Origin: JBDTVS01 sp040007095
Lineage (GTDB): Bacteria; Acidobacteriota; Vicinamibacteria; Vicinamibacterales; CAVVIG01
Assembly (NCBI GenBank): GCA_040007095.1
Contig: JBDTVS010000018.1
Span: 7,862 to 71,861, forward strand
Length of the DNA: 64,000 nt
Direction of reading: 5' to 3'
The notes under the pieces are model-generated. The model ran no database searches. It worked only from the letters and a program-made list of their open reading frames with translations, and was not told where the DNA came from. The translations under genes were made by a program, and so were the position numbers. This document shows, one piece after another, positions 1 through 7,518 of this stretch. The number at the start of each line of letters is the position of its first letter. The stretch's first letter is position 1.

Positions 1-1227
1 TCGATCGAGGTCGGTGAAGGCGATCAGGCGACGGCCCGGTTGAGTGAGATCGCCGAGCGACATGTTGCCATCGCGTCCGCTCTCACGAGCGGGGCGCGGC
101 TTGAGGTCGTGAGCCGCGACCTCAGAGCTGAATTTGCCGCCATCAGCGACATGGCCCGCGCGCTGTCATCGCTGCACGAAGTGTCGCCCCAGTTCTTCGA
201 CGCGATTGCGGCGACCGGCGAGCTGGCGAGCAGCCGGTTGGTCGCAGCCGCCCTCGAGGAGTCTGGAGTCGCGGCCGCCTGGGTGGACGCCCGGCAGGTA
301 ATGCGCACCGATGCGGAGTACACCCGCGCCGCGCCGGATATGGACGTCACATGCTCGCGAGTCCGCGAACGGGTGTCGCCTGTGCTGGCGCGTGGCGAGG
401 TCGCCGTCCTCGGGGGCTTCATCGGTTCCACCAGCGACGGCGTCACCACGACCCTCGGGCGCGGCGGCTCGGACTATTCGGCCGCGATCTTCGGCGCGTG
501 TATCGACGTTTCGGAAATTCAGATCTGGACCGACGTCGACGGCATGCTGACCGCGGACCCTCGCATCGTTCCTCACCCTCGGCTCGTCCCGCAGTTGTCG
601 TTTGCCGAGGCTTCCGAGCTGGCGTATTTCGGCGCGAAGGTCCTGCACCCGAGCACGATTCTCCCCGCCGTGTCGAAGAACATTCCCGTCCGCATCCTGA
701 ACTCGCGCCGGCCCGAAGCACCAGGCACGCTCATCACCGCCGACCCGGAAGTGGCGAAAGGCCAGCTGACGGCGATCGCGTGCAAGCGGGATGTGACCGT
801 GATCGACATCACCTCGACGCGCATGTTCATGGCGCACGGCTTTCTCAGCCGGCTGTTCGAGGTCTTCGAGCGGTTCAAGACTGCGGTCGACGTGGTGACG
901 ACCTCTGAGGTCAGTGTTTCGGTGACGGTCGACGATGCCCGGCGCGTCGAACCGATCGTCGAGCAGCTGCGAGAATTCGCGGAGGTTTCTCTCGAAGGGG
1001 AGATGGCGATCATCTGCGCGGTCGGCGAGGACATTCACGAGGATCCGAAGGCGTTCGGGCGGGCGGTTTCGGCGCTCGAGGCGATTCCGCTGCGGATGGT
1101 GTCCCAGGCCGCGTCCCGGCGGAACATCACGTTCGTGCTGCGGGACGCCGATGTTCCGGACGCGATGACTCGGCTTCACGACGCCTTCTTCGGGTCGGAG
1201 CCCAACACAGGCACCACGGGTGCGTAG
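1..1227 (+). CDS. lysC: Aspartate kinase, 5' end outside window
   Basis: Phosphorylates L-aspartate, the first step to lysine/DAP, threonine and methionine. The frame is open from base 1 with no convincing start (only a TTG at 40), so the N-terminal lysine/glycine nucleotide-binding segment lies outside the window. The visible part has the kinase core (FIGSTSDGVTTTLGRGGSDY near codons 140-159, then WTDVDG and the FGAKVLHP segment) followed by two C-terminal ACT regions that normally bind the feedback inhibitor. There is no homoserine dehydrogenase domain, so it is monofunctional. It leads a cluster with dapB, dapA, dapD and a dapE-like gene, which points to DAP supply for peptidoglycan and lysine. 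Family assignment is secure; which amino acid inhibits it cannot be told. Confidence 0.93.
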   Translation, partial: SIEVGEGDQATARLSEIAERHVAIASALTSGARLEVVSRDLRAEFAAISDMARALSSLHEVSPQFFDAIAATGELASSRLVAAALEESGVAAAWVDARQVMRTDAEYTRAAPDMDVTCSRVRERVSPVLARGEVAVLGGFIGSTSDGVTTTLGRGGSDYSAAIFGACIDVSEIQIWTDVDGMLTADPRIVPHPRLVPQLSFAEASELAYFGAKVLHPSTILPAVSKNIPVRILNSRRPEAPGTLITADPEVAKGQLTAIACKRDVTVIDITSTRMFMAHGFLSRLFEVFERFKTAVDVVTTSEVSVSVTVDDARRVEPIVEQLREFAEVSLEGEMAIICAVGEDIHEDPKAFGRAVSALEAIPLRMVSQAASRRNITFVLRDADVPDAMTRLHDAFFGSEPNTGTTGA

Positions 1228-1232
1228 ACATC

Positions 1233-1279
1233 TTCTAAAGCCGCTGTCTGTGCGATGAAGCAAGTTCTCGGCTTTAGAA
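1233..1279 (+). terminator. Hairpin after the aspartate kinase gene
   Basis: Arms TTCTAAAGCCG (1233-1243) and CGGCTTTAGAA (1269-1279) are a perfect 11-bp inverted repeat with a 25-base loop. It starts five bases after the stop codon. No uridine run follows, so it could be a processing or stability element, or a partial attenuator, between the kinase and the dap genes rather than a classic intrinsic terminator. Confidence 0.45.
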
Positions 1280-1310
1280 TCTGTCTTAGTAAACTTGCTG
1301 CGGAGCGGTC

Positions 1311-1415
1311 ATGATTCCACCTCACGGCGGCATGGCGTCGATTGGGTTACCTCAACTGCTGATGATCTTTTTCCTGGCCATTTTCATCTTTGGCCTGAGT
1401 CGGCTGCATCGGTAA
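1311..1415 (+). CDS. 34-residue TatA/TatE-like microprotein or remnant
   Basis: A small frame starts at ATG 1311 (or the internal ATG 1332) with a GGAG-like site a few bases upstream. It encodes a peptide whose middle, IGLPQLLMIFFLAIFIFGL, looks like the N-terminus of TatA/TatE proteins: a G-x-P-E/Q-L-L start, a single hydrophobic helix and the FG hinge. Only six residues follow the FG, so the amphipathic helix and charged tail that make a working TatA (typically 60-90 residues) are missing. It sits between the aspartate kinase gene and dapB. It may be a truncated tatA, a decayed pseudogene, or a real single-helix microprotein. The similarity is seen by eye only. Confidence 0.4.
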   Translation: MIPPHGGMASIGLPQLLMIFFLAIFIFGLSRLHR

Positions 1416-1508
1416 CCAGGACCCGGTCGCGTGCCTTGCACACGCCTGGCTGATCGTCTGTGTACTGCCCGGCCAGGCCTCGGCGCTGGTGGGTAGAGAG
1501 TCTGAGTG

Positions 1509-2201
1509 ATGCGAATTCTGCTGGTCGGTCACGGTCGCATGGGTCGGATGGTCGGCGATCTGGCGCCGGAATATGAGTGCGAGATCGTGGGCATCATCGA
1601 CCCGCAATCCACGCTGCATGCCGGCGGGATCGATCAGGACCGGTGGCGCGACGACGTCGACGTGGCGATCGATTTCACGTTTCCAGACGCCGTGAAGGCC
1701 AACCTCGAAAGCCTCGCGCGGCTCGGCATCAACACAGTCATCGGCACGACCGGATGGGCCAAGGATGAGCCATCGCTTCGCCGCACGGCAGCCGACGCGG
1801 GCATCGGCGTGGTCGCGGCGCCGAATTTCTCCGCTGGGGTCGTCCTGTTCGAGGCGATTGTGGCTCGGGCCGCGGGGCTGTTCGCCGCCCAGCACGAGTT
1901 CAGCGCCTACCTGCACGAAGCGCATCACGCGGCGAAAAAGGATGCGCCGTCCGGCACGGCGTTGTTCCTCAAGCAGGCGATGGAGGCGGCCGGCTTCACG
2001 AGGCCCGTCGACGTGTCTTCGACCCGCGCCGGCTTCATTCCAGGCACGCATACGGTCGGCTTCGACGGCCCGGCCGAAACAATCGTCCTGACGCATTCGG
2101 CCCGGGACCGCTCGGCGTTCGCGCGCGGCGCACTCACGGCTGCGCGATGGGTGAACGGGCGGCACGGCTGGTTCACCATGAAGGACGTGCTGGGCGTTTA
2201 G
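1509..2201 (+). CDS. dapB: 4-hydroxy-tetrahydrodipicolinate reductase
   Basis: Reduces 4-hydroxy-tetrahydrodipicolinate to tetrahydrodipicolinate with NAD(P)H in the cytoplasmic DAP/lysine pathway. The 230-residue product is a little shorter than the usual 240-270. Residues 7-13 (GHGRMGR) are the Rossmann dinucleotide loop, and 139-150 (HHAAKKDAPSGT) is the family signature carrying the catalytic His and Lys. ATG 1509 was preferred; a GTG directly before it (1506) would add one residue. It is followed 66 bases later by dapA and belongs to the same operon-like block. Confidence 0.95.
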   Translation: MRILLVGHGRMGRMVGDLAPEYECEIVGIIDPQSTLHAGGIDQDRWRDDVDVAIDFTFPDAVKANLESLARLGINTVIGTTGWAKDEPSLRRTAADAGIGVVAAPNFSAGVVLFEAIVARAAGLFAAQHEFSAYLHEAHHAAKKDAPSGTALFLKQAMEAAGFTRPVDVSSTRAGFIPGTHTVGFDGPAETIVLTHSARDRSAFARGALTAARWVNGRHGWFTMKDVLGV

Positions 2202-2267
2202 GACAGAGAAATTCAGAATAGTCTAGGGCGGGTATTGGTGGCAGCGTTTTGAGGAGAGCACCGGAAA

Positions 2268-3167
2268 ATGAGAACGCCATTCACAGGATGCGGCACCGCG
2301 CTGGTCACGCCGTTTACTCGCAGCGGCAGCGTTGATGAAGGGGCTGTGCGCCGCCTCGGCCGGCGGCAAATCGACGCCGGCACTCATTTCCTGGTGCCCG
2401 TCGGCACGACCGGCGAGAGCCCGACGCTTTCGCTCGCCGAACGGACCCGAATCGTGGAAATACTGGCCCACGAGGCGAACGGCAGCGTGCCGATTCTTGC
2501 CGGAGCCGGCGGGTACGACACTCGCGAGGTTATGCACGCCGTTGCCGAGATGAAGAAAGCAGGCGCCGACGGCATCCTCTCGGTCACGCCTTACTACAAC
2601 CGGCCGACGCAGGAAGGGCTGTTCCAGCACTACCGCGCGATCGCCGAGAGCACGACCCTGCCGATCGTGGTCTACAATGTCCCGGGCCGCACCGGCTGCA
2701 ACATCGAGCCCGCCACGGTCGTGCGGCTCGCCTCCCTGCCGAACATCGTGGGTATCAAAGAAGCTTCGGGCAACATGACGCAGATGTGCGAGGTCTGTCG
2801 CCTCGTGCCCGAGTCGTTCCTGGTGCTTTCGGGAGACGATGCGGTGACCCTGCCGCTGATGGCGGTCGGGGGGCGCGGCGTGATTTCGGTGGTGTCCAAT
2901 CAGATCCCGGCGGAAATGGCGCAGTTGGTCGAGGCGGCCGAGCGTGGCGACTTCAAGGCCGCACGCGCCATTCACACACGTATCATGCCGCTCATGCAGA
3001 TCAATTTCGTCGAATCAAGTCCGGGTCCCGTCAAGGCCGCGATGGCGCTGATGGGGCTGATCGAGGAGACCTACCGACTGCCAATCGTGTCGCCCCGCGC
3101 CGAGTCGAAGGCAAAGATCGGCACGGTGCTGAAAGAGCTCGGCCTCCTGACGGGAGCGTTGGTGTAA
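2268..3167 (+). CDS. dapA: 4-hydroxy-tetrahydrodipicolinate synthase
   Basis: Condenses pyruvate with aspartate semialdehyde, the committed step to DAP. The 299 residues match the family length of about 290-300. Visible active-site elements follow E. coli spacing with a shift of +3: GTTGES at 46-51, Tyr110 of the YYN motif, Tyr136, Arg141 of the VPGRTG segment and Schiff-base Lys164 (GIKEASG). The start at ATG 2268 has a strong GAGGAGAG site ten bases upstream. The gene lies between dapB and dapD on the same strand. Confidence 0.97.
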   Translation: MRTPFTGCGTALVTPFTRSGSVDEGAVRRLGRRQIDAGTHFLVPVGTTGESPTLSLAERTRIVEILAHEANGSVPILAGAGGYDTREVMHAVAEMKKAGADGILSVTPYYNRPTQEGLFQHYRAIAESTTLPIVVYNVPGRTGCNIEPATVVRLASLPNIVGIKEASGNMTQMCEVCRLVPESFLVLSGDDAVTLPLMAVGGRGVISVVSNQIPAEMAQLVEAAERGDFKAARAIHTRIMPLMQINFVESSPGPVKAAMALMGLIEETYRLPIVSPRAESKAKIGTVLKELGLLTGALV

Positions 3168-3169
3168 GA

Positions 3170-3226
3170 GATGGGGATGGGGTGATAGGGCAATGGGGCA
3201 ATGGGGTGATGGCGTCCAATGGCTGA
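3170..3226 (+). repeat. Degenerate G-rich ATGGGGTGATGG-type repeat
   Basis: The dapA-dapD gap is filled by imperfect units of about 8-11 bases of the form GGGGTGAT, GGGCAATG, GGGGTGATGG. The same vocabulary recurs, partly inverted, at 48479-48573. It is not coding in any convincing frame. The runs of four Gs could form a quadruplex, but this is inference. Confidence 0.6.
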
Positions 3227-3233
3227 CTGGTAA

Positions 3234-4079
3234 ATGATGACTCTGGCTGAAGAAATCACCGAGCTGTTTGCTGCGGGCACGTCTGTCGACCGCGAGATCG
3301 CCCGCACGACGTTCGCCCGATTCCGCGAGGCGCTCTCGTCCGGGACCGTCCGCGCGGCCGAACCGGATGCCGGAAGTCCGAGCGGATGGCGCGTCAATGC
3401 GTGGGTGAAGCAGGGGATTTTGCTCGGCTTCAGGGTCGGCGACACCGTCGACGTGTCGATGGATCACGGGCGCTGGCCGTTCTTCGACAAAGACACGCTG
3501 CCCATGAAGCGATTCGCGATCGGCGCGGGCATCCGGATCGTGCCGGGCGGGTCGTCGGTGCGCGATGGCGCCTACCTCGCCTCGGGGGTGATTTGCATCC
3601 CGCCGATGTACGTGAACATCGGCGCGTGGATCGGCGAAGGCACGCTCATCGACTCGCACGCGCTCGTCGGCTCGTGCGCCCAGGTCGGCGCCAGGGTCCA
3701 CATCAGCGCCGGCGCTCAAATCGGCGGCGTCATCGAGCCGGTTGGCGCGCTGCCCGTCATCATCGAGGACGAGGCGCTGGTCGGCGGAAACACCGGGATC
3801 TATGAGGGCGCCATCATCCGGGCGCGCGCCGTGGTCGGCGCCGGCACCGTGCTGACCGGCTCCACACCGGTCTACGATCTGGTCCGCGGGACGATCATCA
3901 AGCCGACCGAGGACCGGCCACTCATCATCCCCGAAGGCGCGGTCGTCGTGCCGGGTGCGCGGGCCGTCACCGCCGGCAAGGGGCCCGAATGGGGACTCTC
4001 GCTCTCGACGCCCGTGATCGTGAAGTATCGGGATTCGCGCACCGACACGCGCACGGAGCTCGAAGCGTGGATCCGATAG
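3234..4079 (+). CDS. dapD: 2,3,4,5-tetrahydropyridine-2,6-dicarboxylate N-succinyltransferase
   Basis: Transfers succinyl from succinyl-CoA to tetrahydrodipicolinate, opening the succinylase branch of DAP synthesis. The 281-residue length agrees with the roughly 274 of typical DapD. An N-terminal helical part (to about residue 100, including MDHGRWPFFDKDTLPMKRF) is followed by a left-handed beta-helix with hexapeptide repeats (VNIGAWIGEGTLIDSHALVG and onward) and the conserved GGNTGIYEGAIIR segment. ATG 3234 and 3237 are both possible starts. Its 3' end overlaps the downstream M20 peptidase gene, which supports translational coupling. Confidence 0.95.
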   Translation: MMTLAEEITELFAAGTSVDREIARTTFARFREALSSGTVRAAEPDAGSPSGWRVNAWVKQGILLGFRVGDTVDVSMDHGRWPFFDKDTLPMKRFAIGAGIRIVPGGSSVRDGAYLASGVICIPPMYVNIGAWIGEGTLIDSHALVGSCAQVGARVHISAGAQIGGVIEPVGALPVIIEDEALVGGNTGIYEGAIIRARAVVGAGTVLTGSTPVYDLVRGTIIKPTEDRPLIIPEGAVVVPGARAVTAGKGPEWGLSLSTPVIVKYRDSRTDTRTELEAWIR

Positions 4080-5062
4080 CCCTGACGCGTGCGCTGGTCG
4101 ACATCGACTCGACCACGGGACAGGAGGACGCCGTCGGAAGGTTTCTCGTCGAATACCTGCGCGAGCTCGGCTACTCGGTCACCACGCAACCTGTGGACGA
4201 TACCCGGTTCAACGTGCTGGCGACTGCCGGCCCGCCGTCGGTCGTCTTCTCGACGCATTTCGACTGCGTGCCGCCATTTTTCCCCAGCCGCATCGAGGGC
4301 GACCGCCTGTTCGGGCGGGGATCGTGCGATGCCAAGGGCATTCTGGCCGCACAGGTCGCCGCCGCCGAGCAGCTGCGGCGTGAAGGGGAGACGCGCGTCG
4401 GTCTCTTGTTTGTCGTCGGCGAAGAACGCGGGAGCGACGGCGCCAAGGTCGCGAACGCGGCCGCGAACGGGTGTCGGTTCCTGGTGGATGGCGAGCCGAC
4501 CGACAGCCGACTCGGACTGGCGACGCGCGGGATGCTGCGGCTCAAGCTGCTCGCGTCCGGCCGGGCGGCGCATTCCTCGTTCCCGGAGCTTGGCGAGTCG
4601 GCGATCGACAAGCTGCTCGACGCACTGGTCGCATTACGCTCGATCGAGATGCCAAGCGATGCGGTGCTTGGCCGCACCCACTACACCATCGGCCTGATCT
4701 CCGGCGGCGTGGCGCCCAACGTCGTCTCGCCGTCGGCCGAAGCCGAAGTGATGTTCCGGACCGTCAGCGAGGGCAGCGTGCTGCGGACGGCAGTGCGGCC
4801 GCTCGAATCTCGCGTCACCATCGAACACGTCCTCGAAGCCTCACCGGTTCGCATGAAGATCGTCCCCGGCTACGAGGCGGTGGTGTTTCCCTACACCACC
4901 GATATTCCGTTCCTCAGCGCGTGGGGCGAACCGCTGCTCTTCGGTCCGGGCTCGATTCATGTGGCCCACACGGCCGACGAGTTCATCTCGATTGCAGAAC
5001 TGCTCTCGGCGGTCGGGCACTATGCGACGATCGCCCGGCAGCTGCTCGCTCTCCCCACGTGA
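4067..5062 (+). CDS. dapE: M20 metallopeptidase, probable succinyl-diaminopimelate desuccinylase
   Basis: A zinc amidohydrolase of the DapE/ArgE family, 331 residues from GTG 4067, a start that overlaps the dapD stop by 13 bases. Metal ligands and catalytic residues are visible: His64 and Asp66 (STHFDC), bridging Asp88 (GSCDAKG), the Glu119-Glu120 pair (GEERGS), and a late His in the GSIHVAHTADEF segment. A dimerisation lid lies between about 170 and 270. Context (last gene after dapD) argues for removing succinate from N-succinyl-LL-DAP. Sequence alone cannot exclude an acetylornithine or acetyl-lysine deacetylase, to which the family is close. A longer frame from about 3989 is open but would lie inside dapD. 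Confidence 0.8.
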   Translation: MDPIALTRALVDIDSTTGQEDAVGRFLVEYLRELGYSVTTQPVDDTRFNVLATAGPPSVVFSTHFDCVPPFFPSRIEGDRLFGRGSCDAKGILAAQVAAAEQLRREGETRVGLLFVVGEERGSDGAKVANAAANGCRFLVDGEPTDSRLGLATRGMLRLKLLASGRAAHSSFPELGESAIDKLLDALVALRSIEMPSDAVLGRTHYTIGLISGGVAPNVVSPSAEAEVMFRTVSEGSVLRTAVRPLESRVTIEHVLEASPVRMKIVPGYEAVVFPYTTDIPFLSAWGEPLLFGPGSIHVAHTADEFISIAELLSAVGHYATIARQLLALPT

Positions 5063-5135
5063 ACCCGTTCGGTACCTGCCGCGTGTTCGACAAGCATGTA
5101 GTTGTGCTTTTCTCAAATAGGCTGCAAGTATTTTG

Positions 5136-5163
5136 AACCACAAAGAACACAAAGCACACAAAG
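5136..5163 (+). repeat. ACCACAAAGAACACAAAG-type dispersed repeat
   Basis: A-rich sequence with period-like CACAAAG units lies in the 168-base gap before the MutS-like gene and differs sharply in composition from its surroundings. A reverse-oriented relative (CTTGTGTTCTTTGCGGTT) is at 11143-11160, and G+C-rich cousins with CTCGGTG units occur near 33852 and 58150. The frame through it is open into the next gene but is unlikely to be translated. Confidence 0.6.
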
Positions 5164-5230
5164 GCTGTGGCTCTGGCGTCGTCCCAACCGCGCTGAACCC
5201 GGCGCAGCAACACCACCGACGCGGCGCGGT

Positions 5231-7018
5231 GTGCTGACCGACCCCGGCGCGGAGTACGGGGCTCGCATCCGTCGGTGGACCGCTGAGGCGGCCCACGCGG
5301 ATCGACTGCACGCCGCCCTGTCGTACGCCCGGCTCGCCCTGGCCGGGCTGACGGTCGTCCTCGCCTGGCAGGCGTTCATGAGTCATCGCCTGTCCGCCGT
5401 CTGGCCGGCGTTCCCGGCGGTGGGGTTCGTCGTCTGCGCTCTCGTCCACGTGCGGGTGATTGAACGACTCGAGCGTGCGGGTCGGGCGCGTCAACTCTAC
5501 GAACGCGGGGTGACGCGGCTCGACGGCAGCTGGGTGGGTGCGGGGCCGGACGGCGCGCGCTTTCTCGACGAGCATTCTTTCGGCCGCGATCTCGATCTTT
5601 TCGGCCACGGCTCGCTCTTTCAATTGCTCGATACCGCGCGCACGCAAGTCGGTGAAGAGACGCTGGCGGCGTGGCTTCGCTCCGGCGCCGGTATCGAGGA
5701 GGTTCGCGCCCGCCAGGCGGCAGTGGCCGAATTGGCGCCAAAGGTGGATTTCCGTGAGGACCTGGCGGTGCTGGCCGCCGAATCCTACGTCGGCCGGACC
5801 AACAAACTGGAGGCCTGGGCGATGTCGCCGCCCTCCGGCTTATCACGCCTGCATGCGATCGTCTTCGGTGCCTGCGCCGGCGTCAGCGTCGCATTGGTGG
5901 TCTTCGTGGTGATGGAAGCCGTACCGCCAACCGCGCTTCTCCTCTGGATCCTGGTGCAATCGGGACTCGTGGGAATCTGGCGCGCGCGGATTCTGGCGGC
6001 GTTGGCGCACATCGATACCGCCGCGCACGATCTCGCGCTGATGTCGGCGCTGCTGGCGCGCATCGAGCGGGAGTCGTTCACGTCGAGCCGCCTCGAGGCG
6101 GTACGGGCCGCACTCTTCGACGGCGGCACGTCACCGTCGCGCAGCATTGCGAAGCTCGAACGACTGGTCTCGCTGCTCGATCAGGCGACGCTCAATCCGA
6201 TGATGCGGCCGATTGGCGCGCTCGTCGTCGTCCGCTCGCAGGTAGCGGTGGCGATCGATCGGTGGCACGCGACGCACGGCCCCGGAGTCGCGTCCTGGCT
6301 GCGGGCGGTCGGCGACATCGAAGCGTTGTCGGCGCTGGCCACCTACGCGTACGAGCACCCGGCCGATCCGTTTCCGACGATGGTGGAGGATGGCGCGGAG
6401 TTCGACGCGTCGGCGCTAGGCCATCCGCTGATCAGCGAACGCGTGGGGGTGAGAAACGACGTGCGGCTTGGCGGCGCGTCTCCGCACGCGCTGATCGTCA
6501 GCGGTTCGAACATGTCGGGCAAGAGCACGCTGCTTCGGGCGGTCGGCGTCAACGTCGTGCTGGCGCTCGCCGGAGCGCCCGTGCGCGCCGCCAGCGTACG
6601 AATGTCGCGGCTGGCGCTCGGCGCGACCCTGAGAGTCGACGACTCACTGCAGGCGGGGCACTCGCGGTTCTATGCGGAAATTCTCCGGATCCGCGCGATT
6701 GTCGACCTTCTTCGCGAGCCGCAGCCGTTGCTGTTCCTCCTCGACGAAATTTTCGGCGGGACCAACTCGCGCGATCGGCAGATCGGGGCTGAAGCCATCG
6801 TGCGGGTTCTCGTCGAAGGCGGGGCGATTGGACTCGTCACGACGCACGACCTCGCCCTGACCGAAATCGCCAACGGCTTGAGCGGCCAGGCCGCCAATGT
6901 GCACTTCGAGGATCGGCTCGAGAACGGCGCGATGGTTTTCGACTATCGCATGCGGCCCGGTGTGGTGGAGCGGAGCAATGCCCTCGAGCTGATGCGAGCC
7001 ATCGGCCTGAAGGTTTAG
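5231..7018 (+). CDS. Membrane-anchored MutS-like ATPase
   Basis: A protein of about 595 residues from GTG 5231. The frame stays open upstream to 5102, but that part is repeat sequence. Two hydrophobic segments lie near residues 35-80 and another pair near 210-255. The C-terminal third is a MutS domain-V ATPase with Walker A SGSNMSGKST (about 424-433), Walker B LLFLLDEIFGGTNS (about 499-512) and a TTHDLALTE motif. There is no mismatch-recognition domain. Known full-length MutS is about 850 residues and soluble, so this is one of the short MutS-related families, here apparently tethered to the membrane. Its role is unknown; it should not be named mutS. It stands alone between the dap operon and a variable patch. 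Confidence 0.85.
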   Translation: MLTDPGAEYGARIRRWTAEAAHADRLHAALSYARLALAGLTVVLAWQAFMSHRLSAVWPAFPAVGFVVCALVHVRVIERLERAGRARQLYERGVTRLDGSWVGAGPDGARFLDEHSFGRDLDLFGHGSLFQLLDTARTQVGEETLAAWLRSGAGIEEVRARQAAVAELAPKVDFREDLAVLAAESYVGRTNKLEAWAMSPPSGLSRLHAIVFGACAGVSVALVVFVVMEAVPPTALLLWILVQSGLVGIWRARILAALAHIDTAAHDLALMSALLARIERESFTSSRLEAVRAALFDGGTSPSRSIAKLERLVSLLDQATLNPMMRPIGALVVVRSQVAVAIDRWHATHGPGVASWLRAVGDIEALSALATYAYEHPADPFPTMVEDGAEFDASALGHPLISERVGVRNDVRLGGASPHALIVSGSNMSGKSTLLRAVGVNVVLALAGAPVRAASVRMSRLALGATLRVDDSLQAGHSRFYAEILRIRAIVDLLREPQPLLFLLDEIFGGTNSRDRQIGAEAIVRVLVEGGAIGLVTTHDLALTEIANGLSGQAANVHFEDRLENGAMVFDYRMRPGVVERSNALELMRAIGLKV

Positions 7019-7074
7019 CAGCTAGTTCCCTTGAAACTGGAGCGTCAGGCATCGCATTTGCAGCTGGGGACTGC

Positions 7075-7233
7075 ATGCTGGAACAACCTCAACGGCCAGA
7101 CTTTCCGCGACCGCCGGACCCCATCGACGCTCCGCCTCCCGACATCCAGCCGGTGCCGCCGCCGGATATTCCGCCCCCCGCCGGACCACCGGATATCTTG
7201 GTGCCGGAGCCCCGGAATCCATTGCCAATCTAG
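7075..7233 (+). CDS. Small proline-rich protein (52 residues)
   Basis: ATG 7075 is preceded by a GGGGA ribosome-binding-like site at seven bases. The frame encodes 52 residues, of which 22 are proline, in PPPDI/PPD-type repeats that are nearly periodic (DAPPPDIQPVPPPDIPPPAG). There is no signal peptide, hydrophobic helix or cysteine. It ends at TAG 7231-7233, three bases before an inverted repeat. It begins 56 bases after the MutS-like gene and could be its last operon member. Compositional bias in high-GC DNA can create such frames by chance, so expression needs evidence. No family was recognised. Confidence 0.4.
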   Translation: MLEQPQRPDFPRPPDPIDAPPPDIQPVPPPDIPPPAGPPDILVPEPRNPLPI

Positions 7234-7236
7234 TAG

Positions 7237-7291
7237 CCTGTCTTGGCGTTTTCCTGGAGGCACACTGCCACCACGAAAACGCGAAGACAGG
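7237..7291 (+). terminator. Imperfect 21-bp inverted repeat after the proline-rich frame
   Basis: Arms 7237-7257 and 7271-7291 (CCTGTCTTGGCGTTTTCC against its complement) pair with two mismatches around a 13-base loop. It directly follows the stop codon of the proline-rich frame, as a terminator would. No T-run follows, so termination is inferred from position and stability only. Confidence 0.45.
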
Positions 7292-7385
7292 AAATACACG
7301 ATCGGCCTCGAAGACACCTCACGACTGTAGTCACCGCGATGACCAATGTGTGGCACGGATTGCTACCGATTCGTCACTGGACGTG

Positions 7386-7436
7386 CGCTCCGCCCGGTTT
7401 TGGCGGAGCGTGACAGTCCGCCTGAAGGCCAATCAC
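7386..7436. repeat. Two-hairpin module, copy 1
   Basis: A perfect 9-bp stem CGCTCCGCC/GGCGGAGCG (7386-7394, 7402-7410) is followed by CAGTCCGCCTGAAGGCC. This is a decayed form of the second hairpin found intact at 33922-33939. It lies in the 285-base non-coding stretch 7234-7518, in which I see no other gene. Confidence 0.5.
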
Positions 7437-7518
7437 CCTCACTCGCCGATTGTCTGTCGCTCTCCAAAGCGTTTTCAGAGCAACTTAGCCTGAAACTAAA
7501 CCGCACCGCGGCTTCCAG

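Noticed and set aside
166..1263. Long minus-strand open frame opposite the aspartate kinase
   Set aside because: It is Arg/His-rich shadow sequence of high-GC DNA with no family motifs; the plus-strand kinase has clear catalytic motifs.
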